A stretch of DNA of 64,000 nucleotides, from the NCBI GenBank assembly GCA_964017185.1, contig OZ024884.1:10827548-10891547 (forward strand), written 5' to 3'. The translations under genes were made by a program, and so were the position numbers. Source of the DNA: Rugalucina vietnamica (lineage: Eukaryota; Mollusca; Bivalvia; Lucinida; Lucinidae). Position 1 is the first letter of the stretch, and each line of letters begins with the position of its first letter. This document shows positions 1 through 12,188 of the stretch, one piece after another. The notes beneath the pieces are model-generated. The model worked only from the letters and a program-made list of their open reading frames with translations. It was not told where the DNA came from and did not search any database.

Positions 1-253
1 AGGGTGGAGATGCATTTGAATTAAAATGTCATTTTAAGGGTAAATCTTGCAGGAAATGGACAGTGGGACTGAATATCAATAATTCTGTAAAATTCTCCCG
101 TTTTCGACCCACCTACCGATTGGCCTGTCTCCTATAAGCTGAAGTAATCTTGACTGAATCGGAAAAAACTCACAGGGTCTGCATAACCGGCAGGTCCTGT
201 TAGGGATTCCAAATTCTAGGAACGCTGCGATAAAAGAGGTGATCCTATCACTT

Positions 254-445
254 GAGCTTTCATTCGAGAAAACAAACAACCATGTCCGACACAAACCACC
301 TTGTACAGTCCCAAAAGCAGGCTAGAAGCTATTGTACTATCTATGCAGTGAAATCAAAAATACTGATCAGCTGTGCAGTTACCGCACAGCTGATCTGCGT
401 CTTTGTTTCGCATATGCAGATTGTTGGTTACTGGTGAAGCGACTC
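254..445. mobile_element. GAGCC-family MITE, left-arm copy
   Basis: Short nonautonomous element with inverted ends and a central palindrome around CAGCTGTGCAGTTACCGCACAGCTG (positions about 369-393). The same element sits at 16562-16800 in the other arm, so it was already present before the inverted duplication. That partner is flanked by a 4-bp AAGT duplication. No coding capacity is visible. Confidence 0.75.
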
Positions 446-789
446 ACTTGTAAATTATACATGTATATGCATCTGCAACTGTATTTATTTCAAAATACGT
501 TAAACAAAATAAAGAAAAAACGTAAGTGTTTCTTCTAACATTGCTGAGCATGAGCAACAAAATACGAGTCGTAAGGACATACAGAATCTGTAAATAAACC
601 TTAGTTCAGGACAGGTTATCAATGTGACTTAAGATGATTCGCCATTTTTGCTCGACTAAAAGCATCCCATGAGGTCAGGGTAACGTGTAATAAAGTATTT
701 CAGGAAAAGTATTCTGTCTATTCAGGAATATACAGTGGTGTTATGGCTAAAAACCCAAATTAGCCGTTTTAACGGCTAATTTGTTAACG

Positions 790-985
790 GCTAATTGTAG
801 AATTTCGCGGTGAAATTGTGTGTAAAATAAAAGTCAGCGCGGAATTTCGCCGCGAAATTCCGCCGCGTAATTCCAGATTTCGCGGCGAAATTTCGCGGCG
901 GAACATGGCGAAAAAAGTATACCTGTCATTACGCATAAAAATCAATTGACCGGCGTCTGGCGATGTTTCGCGGCGAAAAAGACGA
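790..985. repeat. Left subterminal cluster of TTTCGCGGCGAAA palindromes
   Basis: Several exact or near copies of the palindrome TTTCGCGGCGAAA/TTTCGCCGCGAAA are packed here, including those near 845, 876 and 964. They stand out as GC-rich islands in AT-rich sequence. The matching cluster is at 3130-3330. Symmetric subterminal motif clusters in DNA transposons are commonly transposase-binding sites; that role is inferred here. Confidence 0.8.
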
Positions 986-1395
986 CAGTCGCAATTTTTT
1001 GTTGTTGTTTAAATATAATTTTAAATTGGTTGTTTTTATTTCATTTCATGTTGTATCAATATTTTGTTTACGTCTCAATCTTGTATAATTATCGTTTTAG
1101 TCTCGACAGTCACAACAGTTTTATTGATTAAATTTCATTATAATTTGTATGCATCTATTACTTTTCAGTCGTATAAATATTTTGTTTTCTTTCAAATTTT
1201 GTATAATTATCGTATTTTATTCCTGTCTTAACTACTTTGAAGTTTCTGAGACCCTGATTATCGGCTTTTTATTAATTTTCATGCGTCTTTTTTCAGATTT
1301 ATCAGACTTACCCGATAATAGATCCTATTATCTAGCTTAACAGAAAAACGCTCATAGCGGCGTAAGCAATTTTCATGGTATGATTGCCCACAGAT

Positions 1396-1602
1396 TTGTT
1401 TGTTTGTATTGAGGCTGAACGTCCCAGTCACTAATATTTTAGTCCTGTCTGGACGGAGCTTCCGTTTCCTGGGTATTAAGTAGTACTGTGGGTTGTCAAT
1501 GTGCCTTGCTCAAGGACACAACACGATGTCGCCAGTGCGGATCGAACTCAGGATCTCTCGATTTAGAGTCTGATGCACTACAACTATGCCACCGCGATCC
1601 CA
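1396..1602 (-). mobile_element. tRNA-derived SINE, copy 1
   Basis: On the minus strand it starts with a tRNA-like head (GGTGGCATAGTTG box A region, then a GGATCGAACT-type box B complement). It ends in the tail block AACGTCCCAGTC followed by (CAAA)n, seen on plus as TTTGTTTGTTTG. The same architecture recurs at 23598, 45738, 49664 and 53705. It lies inside the TA-flanked transposon 733-3381. Confidence 0.8.
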
Positions 1603-2809
1603 ACCCACATATTAATACAAGTCTTTGGATTCAACATGATGAAGCAATTGGCTTCAAGTCTGTTTTAGACATTTAATCGCCTGTGGTTAATGACACTGCT
1701 AAAAGCATCAATGATTTTCGATTGTGTCAAGTGGATGCCGTTTTGTTGAAATCAATTTAGTCGAAACGACATTTGGTCGCATACGACCATCACCGGGTCG
1801 ATACAATATTCGGTCGAATACAAGCAATACAACAACGTACATGTATAACATTGTGTCGAAATTGTCGATTTTTACTAACCGTTTTGAGGTGAACAGCGTG
1901 TTGTGTTCCTTCCAAAATGCATATGTACGGATGGCTTGGAACACGTGCATGCATATCGAATGACAAAACCTCATTGTATACAAGGCACAATACACTAGGG
2001 AGGGTACTGTGTTTAAAACAAAGTACTGACGTCAGTATATAAAGTTTTGAGTTTATTTTGGAACACATATTTACAGTAAGGGCCGTGTACGCATCATGGC
2101 AATATGAGCGCATGCCCCATTACATTAATTAGAACAAAGTTGAGCGCAGAAGCCTAGTGGTGGGTTAAAGGAATTGAATCAAAATGTCCTGTGTTCGATT
2201 CCTATATTCATTGGGTTTCGTACTTGAGCAAAACCGGTATACATGTATTTCCCTGAAAGTGTTGTAACCATGGGACTGTTGACTGTTAAACTGATCTTCG
2301 CTAGTTGTACTTCTACAAGGCAAGTATAATGTATAAATCGATATGATTGCGATTGGTCTTGTGCTGGCATTCATAGAGGGTGATCAGAGTGGTAACCAGC
2401 AAGCCCAAATGTCAATATGCCTCTTTTTGTTTTGTCGTTTTTACATGGTTGAGCTCAAATTAAGTTATCGTAGTTCACACCTTAAACGCTATAAAGTGAA
2501 GCAAGTGAGGAAAATTTACAAAAAAGAAAGCAAGTAATCTTACTGTTTATTTAGTATTACCCTTTGGACAATGTGCTACAAAACAAGGCACACAGTTAGA
2601 TGACTCCTGCCCATTGGGACCTAAAGAAATATATAGGCTGCTTGTGTCCCCAGGCAAAACTTATACGCTATTGGCTGATCATCTGATTACTGGTTTACCG
2701 CTCAGGTCTGTGCCTGCCCAGGAAAAATGGTTTTTTGTAAAACCATCCATACGTATAAGCAGTATCGGCTTAGAGGAATCGTTATATTTCTTGTTAGATA
2801 TCATGACGT

Positions 2810-2892
2810 CCCATAAAATGGGGGCAGCGTCCCGACATGACCATTGCTGTTGATTAGGACGTAAAGCATATATTCAAACAAACAAACAACAA
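2810..2892 (+). mobile_element. SINE 3' fragment
   Basis: Contains the SINE tail signature (GCGTCCCGACATGACC, then TTGATTAGGACGTAAAGC) and a CAAA-type tail. The tRNA-like head is absent or too diverged to see. Confidence 0.6.
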
Positions 2893-3129
2893 AGTTTGAT
2901 TCAACGAGCTGGCGCATTACGTTATAAATATTTTCGTCTATCCGTGATTTCGCTATCGTACCACGTACGTAATACCAATGGAAAAGTCGCGTTATGCACG
3001 TTTTTCATTTCTATACATGCATAATCGTACTTATTATTATGTGCACGTAAATAACGATCTATACATGGAACAGATGAATCATAGTGTGGTAATTAAATCA
3101 AAAATAACTAATTTTATGTTAACATTTCC

Positions 3130-3335
3130 AGGTATTTCGCCGTGTTTCGCGGCGAAATAGGAAATTTTAACTTACCTGTTGTAAACGTTAAAACATGAAT
3201 TTCGCCGCGAAACACGGCGGAATTTCACCGCGAAAATCCGATTTTCGCGGCGAAAAAATTAACCGATTAAACGTTTAAATTTTTCCTTGGCCGGTGAAAT
3301 TTCGCGGTGGTTTCGCCGCGAAAAATCACAAGTGA
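3130..3335. repeat. Right subterminal cluster of TTTCGCGGCGAAA palindromes
   Basis: Counterpart of the cluster at 790-985, with repeated TTTCGCGGCGAAA and near copies (for example near 3142, 3198, 3241 and 3311). Together the two clusters bracket the internal part of the 733-3381 element. Confidence 0.8.
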
Positions 3336-4559
3336 TCAGCGCGAACTGTGCAAAAGTGGGTTTTTAGCCATAACACCACTGTATATTTTATCCCTAATAA
3401 ATATTTAGATACTGTCATACGCAGTTATGTTTTGATATCTTTCTTTATATAACCAATTTGTTGTTTTATCTCGTCTTGGTCATACTACACACGCAATGAT
3501 ATCACGAAATATTCATGTAGAAGTATCTTAACGCGGTGGCAAGTTTTCTTGTTAGGCGAGCTACTTTGATTTTGCTAGGTCGTCATGGTGAGCCTTTTTA
3601 AGGCACATTAAAAAAACACGCTATTAGTAATGCAATATATACAGATTTTTCTTACAACTTCGATCAATTGAAACAGCTGAAAAAATATTGTTTCATTCAT
3701 TTTTATAATGATTTGTTTTATTTTTCTTATACAAATGCTTGAATTATGGATTGTGAGTACATTTCGCAAAACATACACACTGTGCACTCCAGGGCCTTTC
3801 AGAACCAGAAATGTCTTTCGGAACCAGAATTTTATGGTGACTTTGTTTACAAATTTAAGAAACTATAGGAAGGAATGATTTTTCTTTTCAGTTTCGAAAA
3901 AATTAGTATAAGTTACAAACGTTTTGCGTATAATTAAATGTTACGCGCCAGTCTGCATGCTTAAAAGTTTTGTAAGGGCGACGCACTTAAAGCACTGCAA
4001 TAAATAAGGCAACGACGGAAATACACCCTTCGTGCCATTGAGTTACCATGGTGTAAAATTTAGCTAATTTGTTTATTAGCTTTGTGTTGCATTATACAAA
4101 AAAAAATCTTGCCATTTCGCACCTAAGAGTAAAATTGCAAATTGCCTGAAGTGTTTTCTGGTTTTGCAGACACAACATAATATCTAAGGGACTCATTTGT
4201 ATATAAAACGCAAATGATTTTATAATTGTAGCTTTTTAATACATAGTCGCAGTCTGTTGTATTCCCAAAGTAGTCTTACGTAGGCAGATTAAGCGGTTCA
4301 GGGTCTTTGAAAAAAATGACAAAATATAGGATAGTGCATGTCGGAGATTAAAACATGTCAATTTAGAGATCTTTAGAAACTAAAATACCTTGGAATATTA
4401 CTTAATTTGTCGATTCGTAATAAAAAGAATTATAATCTCATGACCATTACTGATTTGCTGATTTTGAAATTGTGGTCCTGTGAACAATCCCAGTTTGGAA
4501 ACTTCCAATTGAGATTTCCAGTAAGGTTTAACTTAGGAGACGAGCTACCGACTTGATTT

Positions 4560-4830
4560 TGCACTCGTTTTGATTCCTATTCAAACATGCCCATGTAATA
4601 TACTTGTATACCCCCTTTAACCCCACTTTCATATAGTAAAACTGGGGTATACAGGAATATCGTACACTTTTCTTATTTTGATCCAAAACATAGATTGTGG
4701 ATTCTCGTTTGAACCGCCCCGCCAAGGCGGTTTTAAATTGTACCCACAATCAATGTTTTGAGCAAAAATATTAAATACATATAAAAATCAATTTTCACAG
4801 TATAAAAGATTGTTTATATTGCATGGGCGT
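4560..4830. mobile_element. Hairpin MITE (GAACCGCCTCG family), diverged copy
   Basis: Shows the family order: outer end with CATGCCCATGTAATATAC, an ACTGGGGTATAC block, an AAAACATAGATTGTGG block, the central hairpin GAACCGCCCCGCCAAGGCGG, then the mirrored ACCCACAATC/ATGTTTTGAGC block and TATTGCATGGGCGTG end. It is matched by 14690-14925 in the other arm, so it predates the inverted duplication. Confidence 0.75.
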
Positions 4831-5686
4831 GTTCAAGTTTCGTAATTATTGTAACGGAGTAGCGGATCCAGTACGGGAGCAAACTACCACGTGACCAAAA
4901 CCCAAACAATACTACAGAATGATATTATTTTCAAAAATCAAACACAAATTATTTTGAAAAAAAAAAGTTGGGTCTTATTTTCACCCTAATTTGATATATA
5001 TTTAAGAGAAAACTAAGACATAAAATTACATGGAACCGCACTAAATGTGCCTTTGTGGTAAATAGAAAAATTAAAAGAAAATAACACCATTTTGTCATTT
5101 TCTTGATAGTTCCTAGGCTTTCCACTCATATGAAAATAAACCACTTGAAATCATTGGTGCTGTCTATTGTACGCAAGACCTAGCCTCTGATAGTTATTGC
5201 AACATGGATTGGACATGTTTTAATGTTTGCTTGAACTGTAACTTCCAGATGATTAAAAAGATCACTGTATAAAAAGACCTAAAGAGATAGTATGCCCTTT
5301 GGTATTAGTCTAGGGGCGAAAATGGTAACATTTTGTGTTGTTATGCATATGTTTAGCAACGGTTACGGTGCTCAATCTGGAGTACAAAAATTGGTATACA
5401 GTTTTATATCATAGGTTGTGTCCGCTTAGGATCTGAATGTGGCATCGCCAGCGTCTCTGATATCTATTTGATAAGCTTCAGTAACTTGCACATTGCCCTT
5501 GGAGTATGACAAAAACTGGTTTTCGAATAAGCTGACTCAAAACTTTGATGCTTTTAGACCTACAAATTGAGTCATATCCCATGACACTTCAGTTCTGTAG
5601 CATCTCGTTTTATTTATGCTTGGCATGCACTATTATAGTGTATAACGCCCATGCGATCCTTTAGTAATGTCCCGTGCAATATATTT

Positions 5687-5884
5687 CAGCATGCGAACGA
5701 GAAAAACCAACAATTTGAGTTTCTGACCAGGTCCGACACAGACTGGCCTGTACAGTCACAGAAGCAATCTAGAAGTACTAGCCATGTAGCGAAAACAAAG
5801 GCACTGATCAGCTTGTAACCGCGAAGCTGGTCTGCACCTTTGCTTTCGCATATGCGGATTCTTGATTTTTTTATGCCACGGCTC
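5687..5884. mobile_element. GAGCC-family MITE, left-arm copy 2
   Basis: Has the ATTGTTGG-type inner terminus, the TCCGACAC block, the CAGCTTGTAACCGCGAAGCTG centre and the GCCACGGCTC end. It pairs with 12452-12690 in the opposite arm, which has a clean AAAT/AAAT duplication. The left end is mutated here. Confidence 0.7.
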
Positions 5885-5915
5885 ATTTATGATACAGTAA
5901 TCTGGAAATCGTGAT

Positions 5916-8006
5916 CACACCGTACATACGGCTCGTCAAATTCCAACTGGTACGTCAAATTCCAGATGTTTATGTCAGGGTAAGTTATTTTGCTGTATTT
6001 TACACAGAATACCTAAACTTTTCATGGTATAATCTTATTGAGGCTTATATTTTTTTCAATCTCCATCGGAAGGATCATTGATAATCAACTTTTACAGTGT
6101 ATTTATCCTTTTATTCTGTCGCTTGGCGACAAAAACAATACGCCAAAGTACAGACGGGCGAATGTCATATGATAAGTGAAATAACAGACGGCCGATACGG
6201 AATGACCCAGACGGTAGATCAACATTTTATGATACGGGTCTACTAAAACACTTCTTTGTTATGCAATAGTCAGTATATGGTTTAATTTGCAGCGTTACTA
6301 ACCATAAATTGCATAAAGAAAACATTACTTTTAAAGGAAATAAAGTGAAACGACTGTCTTTAAACGATTTTATATGTTTTTTTTATACTCAAGATGGCCA
6401 GTCGATGAACAAAAAGCTGATTGTACCTTTGACTATATAGACGTTTGGGAAAAAAAATGAAAGCAGATAGTGTGAACATTTGATAATATTCCACATAACT
6501 TAACTGATACATGGCTACTGCAAATCAATTTTAAATATTCAAATAGAACACTACACGACTCAGTACACGTACATGTATAAGCGCCATGAGACGGGGAATT
6601 ATTTACGAATAGCGCATTGCTTCTAGCTTTACTTATATGAATATCCCTAATTTTGATTATAAATTCAGTATGGCATGGGCCGGAACTGAACTTTGCGGTC
6701 TGTGCCTGGGCATACCAGGGTTCAAACTGATTGTTGGTTTCCTTATGCTCCAATGTCCAGGGGCGTTGTTAGGCATCAGGTGTCTTCACGCATTCGCTCG
6801 GTTGAGTCTTCGCCCTAGAAACACCATTGCATAACCTGTGCTTTATTTGTTTGCCAATGTGCTTCTTTGGTGGAATTTAATTTTTATACCAACGGAACAA
6901 ATACATGTGTTTTTGATTGTTTGAATTGATGCTTTACAACCTCTGGAGGATGACGGGCACTAACTACCCACTAGATCAAACGACCGCACAACAGGCCGTG
7001 GTTAAGGTCGTTGACTATCAGCGCCTTTAATATAAGATTAACCAAGGATCAAGAACTGAGACAATCAGGTTTCAAACCCCAACCACTATATCACTCTCAT
7101 AAAGTTATACTGTGTTTGAGTGGAAACAAAACAGCAGACACACAAAGTTGAAACAATTTCGAACCAATGTTGATTCAATCAACTTTGAAACAATGTTGTA
7201 GAATCAATGTTGATTCAGTGAATCGAATTGATTCAACAATGTTTAAAGGTTGACCGAAACAACATTATTTTAATATTATTTTAACAATGTGTGTCTTAAT
7301 GTTGATTCTACGGTTTCAACATTTTGTGCAAATGTTGATATAGTGAATCAACGTCGTGTGTCTTAAAGGTGGCCATTTTTGAATATATACTTCCAAGTTG
7401 ACCGCTTAAGAAGGCCAAACAATGCCAGGGTGCCATGGGTATTTGAAATAATCGCACTCAACACGTCTGATGCGACACGTATCCAAAGTCGTGTTTACGT
7501 CTGTTATTTGACGTATCAAATGCTATTTTCCGTCTGGTCTTTCAAGTATAAAACGACTGTCGTGGTTCGTATCATGTAAAATCACACATGGTGCAAAAGA
7601 ATGAGCTGCGCTATCAATAGTAGTGATTAATTTGAATAAAAGTTTAAATCAGGCTTTTAAATAGATACTAAGCTATATATATTCGAGCAAGCGACTTTCA
7701 ATTATTTCTAGTTATGGAAATATTTGGCAAAAAGTATGGATGTTTTCTGAAAACGTGCCATTTTAAGACTTTCGTGCAATGTTTTCGCCAATCCACTGAT
7801 AAGCTTACCATGACACCTGTATGTACTGATGCATGGATGTCCACACAAGACTGCCGATTATTATTTTCTTTTGAAACCATTAGCTAAAGTATAATAAAAC
7901 AAGAAAAAACAACAAAAATAATTTACCCGCCAAAACGCACGCGCTGACATAAACATCTGGAATTTGACGTACCAGTTGGAATTTGACGAGCCGTATGTAC
8001 GGTGTG
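5916..8006. mobile_element. 2.1 kb DNA transposon with 63-bp perfect TIRs
   Basis: The ends are identical inverted repeats of 63 bp (5916-5978 and 7944-8006) beginning CACACCGTACATACGGC. Similarity resumes inward (GGTAA-TTATTTT) after a short indel. GTGAT flanks both sides (5911-5915 and 8007-8011). The opposite arm at about 12395-12435 carries the empty target with a single copy. A 5-bp duplication with CAC...GTG ends resembles Transib or Chapaev-type elements, but the superfamily is not settled by what can be seen. No transposase frame is visible. A smaller repeat (7136-7363) is nested inside. Confidence 0.92.
7136..7363. mobile_element. MITE-like unit with AATGTTGATTC repeats
   Basis: It starts AGACACACAAAG and ends CGTCGTGTGTCT, giving short inverted termini. 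The interior repeats CAATGTTGATTC and its complement many times. It is nested within the 5916-8006 element. No target duplication is clear. Confidence 0.5.
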
Positions 8007-8186
8007 GTGATGTTACTCGTCATTTCGTTTAAAAGTGATTGCGGGTACTTGTATCAACTCCCTTACCGGGGTTTTAAAATGAACACAATCTGTGTTAAAA
8101 ATACTAGTATATATTGTGTACACTCGTATGATAATAAGCAGGAAGGGGAAAAAGTAGTGTCTTAGAAAACCAAATGGCGTGGTCAC

Positions 8187-8190
<4 letters not shown>

Positions 8191-8222
<32 letters not shown>
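8191..8222 (+). repeat. Poly-T run (32)
   Basis: Uninterrupted T tract immediately after the end of the left inverted arm. It could be a retroposon tail read on the minus strand or a slippage product. Confidence 0.9.
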
Positions 8223-8228
<6 letters not shown>

Positions 8229-8536
8229 TTACAAAGATCAGAAGCAAAAAGCTTTATATGTCTGTGTAATACAAGTATTAGCTTGGGGAGTATCAAACGC
8301 AAATTGTAATTCTGTATACAATGTAAAAAGTAAATTAAATGTTCTATCTAGCTTTATGATATACTAGTAACTGAATAATTAGATGTGCATGTGGAAGGAG
8401 TGTGAAGGGTAGTGCCAGGCAGGCTGTTATAAGTATCATGAAAATTTACCTTGGCTAAGATACATGTAAGACTTCAGATGTGTATGTAATGCACATGTAC
8501 CAACGTTAAACAATTAAGAAAACATTTAATAGCCTA

Positions 8537-8759
8537 AGGGAGCGACCATTTGATTTTTATGGGTGTGGAAGATTGTTTGAAAAAAAATATATATTCCAGG
8601 ACCGAATTTTGCCCGTAAAAAATATCTAGGACGGGATAAATTATATTGCATATATGTACTGTAATAAAAAGACAGGACCGCGTCGCGAGTGAAAAAATAT
8701 CCAGGCCCGAAAACATCTTCCATCCCCAACCCCACCATAAAATCAAATGGTCGCTCCCT
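8537..8759. mobile_element. MITE with AGGGAGCGACCATTTGA termini
   Basis: Inverted ends AGGGAGCGACCATTTGA...TCAAATGGTCGCTCCCT enclose about 190 bp, with inner similarity continuing (ATTTTTATGGG against CCATAAAAT). There is no coding capacity. Target duplication is unclear. Confidence 0.8.
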
Positions 8760-8908
8760 AAATAGTGGCAACGATCTATCACATGAGAGCAGAACAGTAA
8801 GATCTTCGTATTAAGAAGATCTTACGGTAGCCCTTAATTCATGCAAGACTGTTGAAGATCTAATCAAATATGAAGGATTAGAGTTGTCACTACACTTATC
8901 AATTAATA

Positions 8909-9952
8909 CACTGAAACCAAGTTATAAAGAGGCCACTTTTCAAACTCATTTTTTGTTTCTAAGCCAAGTTCAAAATTGCACAATTTTTTGCCAAAAGACG
9001 TGTCTTTCAAGTAAGTAAAGTTCCAAAGTGTTAAGAAATAATTTTCTTTTAATAAAGGCGTTTTTGGAGTAAAAATGCAAAAATCAATGTTTTTAAATAA
9101 AAAATTGGATACAGCACACCATTTATTGAAATTAGGAACGGGTGTCATCAAAGGGGTCGTTACGGCTCGGAAAAACATCAAACATTCGAATTTTCTCTAC
9201 TGGTAGAATTTTTATGCATTTTTAAAAATCGCCAATTTTGAGATGTTTTGAAAAATTCATAAATGTGCCTCTTAAACATGTTGACCCCTGTTAAATTCAC
9301 TTGATGAGGCCTGGAAATGAGAGATATAATTCGACTGAACTGTTTTTGACCATTTTCGAGGACCAACATGTCAAGGCTGCCGCACACTTCCGGTTTCAAT
9401 GCCAATTTTTAACGAACAAAATAACAAAATTTATGGACGATTTTTTTAATTTTCAAAGTTTATCAGAGTCTAGTATTTGACCTAAATAATCGCTGAAAAT
9501 TTCAATGCCGTGCTGCTGATAATAACGCAACTGGAGAATAACAAAGTTGGTATGCAAATTGCATACAAAAGCTGAATTCCTGTTATTCAGGTTGTTGTCT
9601 TCTTGCATGTGCAAAACAGAAACGAAGATTCTTATTGCAGCAACACTTTTGACTTAATTTTATCTTGCATCATGGCAGTCAGTAGCACTTTCAAATAAAT
9701 TAAAATGTAAAAACACAACGTCATAATATGACATTTAATTTGATGTTAATAAAGTGTGACTTTTCGAAATAGGGTACCTTTACACATGCTTCGTCTGTGT
9801 GAGAAGTATCACGCATTTTGGAATGCAGAAACTCACAGAGCCACTGTTAGACATTGGTTTATTCATATGATCATGAATTTTAATTGATCGTATTTTACTT
9901 TCTGAACTAGAAGACAAAATATGAGGTGGCCTCTTATAACTTTTTTTCAGTG
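8909..9952. mobile_element. 1.04 kb TA-flanked element, copy 1
   Basis: Imperfect inverted ends of about 27 bp (CACTGAAACCAAGTTATAAA and mirrored ACTTTTTTTCAGTG) are flanked by TA at 8907-8908 and 9953-9954. It is nearly identical, about 99% by eye, to 12762-13804 in the same orientation. No transposase is visible. A 75-codon minus-strand frame (9178-9405) is conserved between copies but looks like chance. Confidence 0.9.
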
Positions 9953-9954
9953 TA

Positions 9955-11215
9955 CATGTATTGATTTTTCAAACGCACAAGGGAATCTAATTCTACAAGT
10001 CAGCAATATGGTCTGTCCAAATTTCAAAATCCATTATTTCAAGATTGTCCTTTTTTAATGCAAGAATGCAGTCAAAAGGTGAGGTGCTAGAGCGGCCATT
10101 AAAGCATTTTCCTAGTTGCTGAAGCACTTACTCGCAAACAAGCATAATCAAACCAACATTAATACCGAAAATACATGATCACTCTGATATCTGAAGAGAA
10201 TCACAAGTTCCTAGTCGAGAGGTTTTAAAACTGTTTTTATGCTCGACCGAAATTTCAACAGCTCATAAATACTGGAGTACGTTACTTTTTAAACGTGTTT
10301 CTGTATCTAATCAATGTATACTAACCCAAGGACTCAACGCAACTGTATGTTGTTTCTTCGATTGTACTCGACCTGTCCAGCAGTCTCAAAAAATTAAGTG
10401 TCGGGTTATTCAAGCATCGCGTGGAACACTTTTTTTCCAACAGTCGATTAGGTGCCACGAAACAATTGATTTTCGATTTTCAAGGCAGAGTGCCTGGAAA
10501 AACAAAATGCGTGGAGATTTGCTAGTGTTCGGTATGTGCATGTGCCACACATGAAAAAGAAACGTCCGGATCTTCTTATATTTCATTTTATGAAAAAATC
10601 TTATCGCATCATTGCTTGCTGCATGCTTGTTTTACATTTTGAGAATCACTTATCAATTGACTTGGAGGGGGGGGGGGTGGGGGCAAAATGTGTTTCACAG
10701 TATTAAGATTAACCCTTATATCAGAACAATGCAGGATCGATTGAGTTCATTGTTGAATTAAGAGAAAATGGTGCGGTATTTTCTCATGCAACAATGTTTA
10801 CTAGTATGGGCAGGCGTCAGAGAATTGGAAAGCACAAAGCTGTCCTTGTTGAAATGTCGAGAATACCAAGAAAATGGATAAAAATAGTGTTTTGACCAAT
10901 CAGAAAACAGCTCTGTGAACCTTAATCTGTTGAAAAAATACACTGTATAATGGCTTTCATATGTTTGTTGGACGTTCAATGGTTCATGACTAAATGCTAT
11001 CAGTAGGGTCTCCCTTGAAAACGTATTTCTGTAAACAAAATTCCTCGTTACGTTGTGAGTTTTGGTTAGTATATTTCCCTCGAGCCATTTCTTACCTTAA
11101 TACGAATCCGCCGTCTTCCTCATGACGAAACCTTGCATGTAATACATATATTTTCTTGAACTTAAAAAATTGAAGACTTTCCATTAAAAATGTTGATAGC
11201 TTTAATATGTTTGAT
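9955..11215. other. No gene or repeat recognised
   Basis: AT-rich sequence with a short G run near 10668-10683. No convincing reading frame, TIR or tandem structure is seen. Confidence 0.5.
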
Positions 11216-11263
11216 CCAAAACATAGATTGTGGGTACTCGTTAGAACAGCCTCGGCGGACATG

Positions 11264-12188
11264 ATTAGGTTAGGGTTAAGGTCGGGTTAGGGTTAGGTCA
11301 TGATAGTGTAAGGTTATGGTTAGGTTATGGTTAGGTTAGGGTTTAGGGTTACGTTAGGGTTTATTATTGCGTTAGGGTTATGGTAAGGTTAGTGTTATGT
11401 TTAGGTTAGGTTATGGTTAGACTATTGTAAGAGTTAGGGTTTGTTTAGGGTAAGGGTTAGTTTAGGGTTAGGGTAAGGTTACGGTTAGGGTTAGGGTAAG
11501 GTTAGGGTTAGGTTAGTGTTAGGTTTAGGTTTAGGTTAGGGTTAGGGTCTAAATAGTGTTAATGTTAGGTTATGTTAGGGTTAGGGTTAGTCAGGGCTAG
11601 GGGTACGGTTACCGTTAGGTAACGTTTAGGGTTTGATTAAGATTAGGGTTGAAGTAAGGGTTAGGTTAGGGTTAGAATTAGGTTAGGGTTAGGGTTAGGG
11701 TTAGGGGTTAGGGTTAGGGTTTGATTAGGATAAGGGTTAGGTTAGGATTCGGTTATGGTTAGGGTTAGGTTAGGATAAGGACACGGTTATGGTTAGATAG
11801 GGTTATGGTAATGTTAGGGTTAGTGTTAGGGTTAAGGATAAGATTAGGGTTAGGTTAGAATTAGGGTTAATGTAAGGATAAGGGTTATGTTAGGGTTTCG
11901 TTAAAATTAGGGTTAATGTAAGGGCTAGGTTAGGGTTAGGGTTACGTGACGGTTAGGGTTACGGTTTAGGGTTGGGGTTACGTGACGGTTAGGGTTACGG
12001 TTTAGGGTTAGGGTTAGTGGTGTTAGGGTTAGGGTTAAGCGTTAGGGTTAGGGTTAGTGTTGGGTCAGGTTAGTGTTAGGGTTAGGGTTAGGGTTAGGGT
12101 TAGGTTAGGTTATGGTTAGGGTTAGGTTAGGGTTAGGGTTAGGTTAGTGTTAGGGTTAAGGTTAGGGTAAGAGTTACGTAACCCTAAC
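11264..12188 (+). repeat. Interstitial telomere-like (TTAGGG)n array, degenerate
   Basis: About 0.9 kb of TTAGGG, TTAGG, TTATGG and similar units, all with the G-rich strand on plus until a terminal GTTACGTAACCCTAAC turn near 12172-12188. It is flanked by the two halves of a hairpin-MITE centre: CGTTAGAACAGCCTCGGCGG on the left and GGCCAAGGCTGTTCTAA on the right. TTAGGG is the molluscan telomere repeat. Degeneracy indicates an old internal array, not a chromosome end. Confidence 0.93.

Larger units (their letters stand above)
733..3381. mobile_element. TA-flanked DNA transposon, 2.65 kb, 25-bp TIRs
   Basis: The ends are perfect 25-bp inverted repeats starting CAGTGGTGTTATGGC. They are flanked by TA on both sides (731-732 and 3382-3383). 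The opposite arm near 16270-16290 has the uninterrupted sequence with one TA, which is exactly the predicted empty site, so insertion is demonstrated by the sequence. A TA duplication is typical of Tc1/mariner/pogo-type transposons. No transposase frame is visible, so this looks nonautonomous. It carries a SINE (1396-1602), a SINE tail (2810-2892) and clusters of GC-rich palindromes close to both ends. Confidence 0.93.
92..8185 (+). repeat. Left arm of large inverted duplication
   Basis: Read in reverse complement, this stretch matches 12220-16965. Anchors seen directly: the CTCCCGTTTT block near 97 pairs with 16950, the TAACCGGCAGGTCCTGTTAG block near 186 with 16850, the Tc1-like target near 725 with 16275, and GGGTACTTGTATCAACTCCC near 8043 with 12370. 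A sampled 140-bp stretch is about 90% identical. The arm is longer than its partner because it carries private insertions at 733-3381 and 5916-8006, plus an unmatched block at about 4830-5320. It contains no recognisable host gene. Confidence 0.9.

Noticed and set aside
9178-9405. 75-codon frame conserved at 13030-13257
   Set aside because: Conservation is explained by two recent copies of one nonautonomous element; no transposase motif.
11264-12188. True chromosome end or telomere fusion point
   Set aside because: The array is degenerate, in one orientation, and embedded in unique and MITE sequence on both sides. A head-to-head fusion would show both orientations at length.
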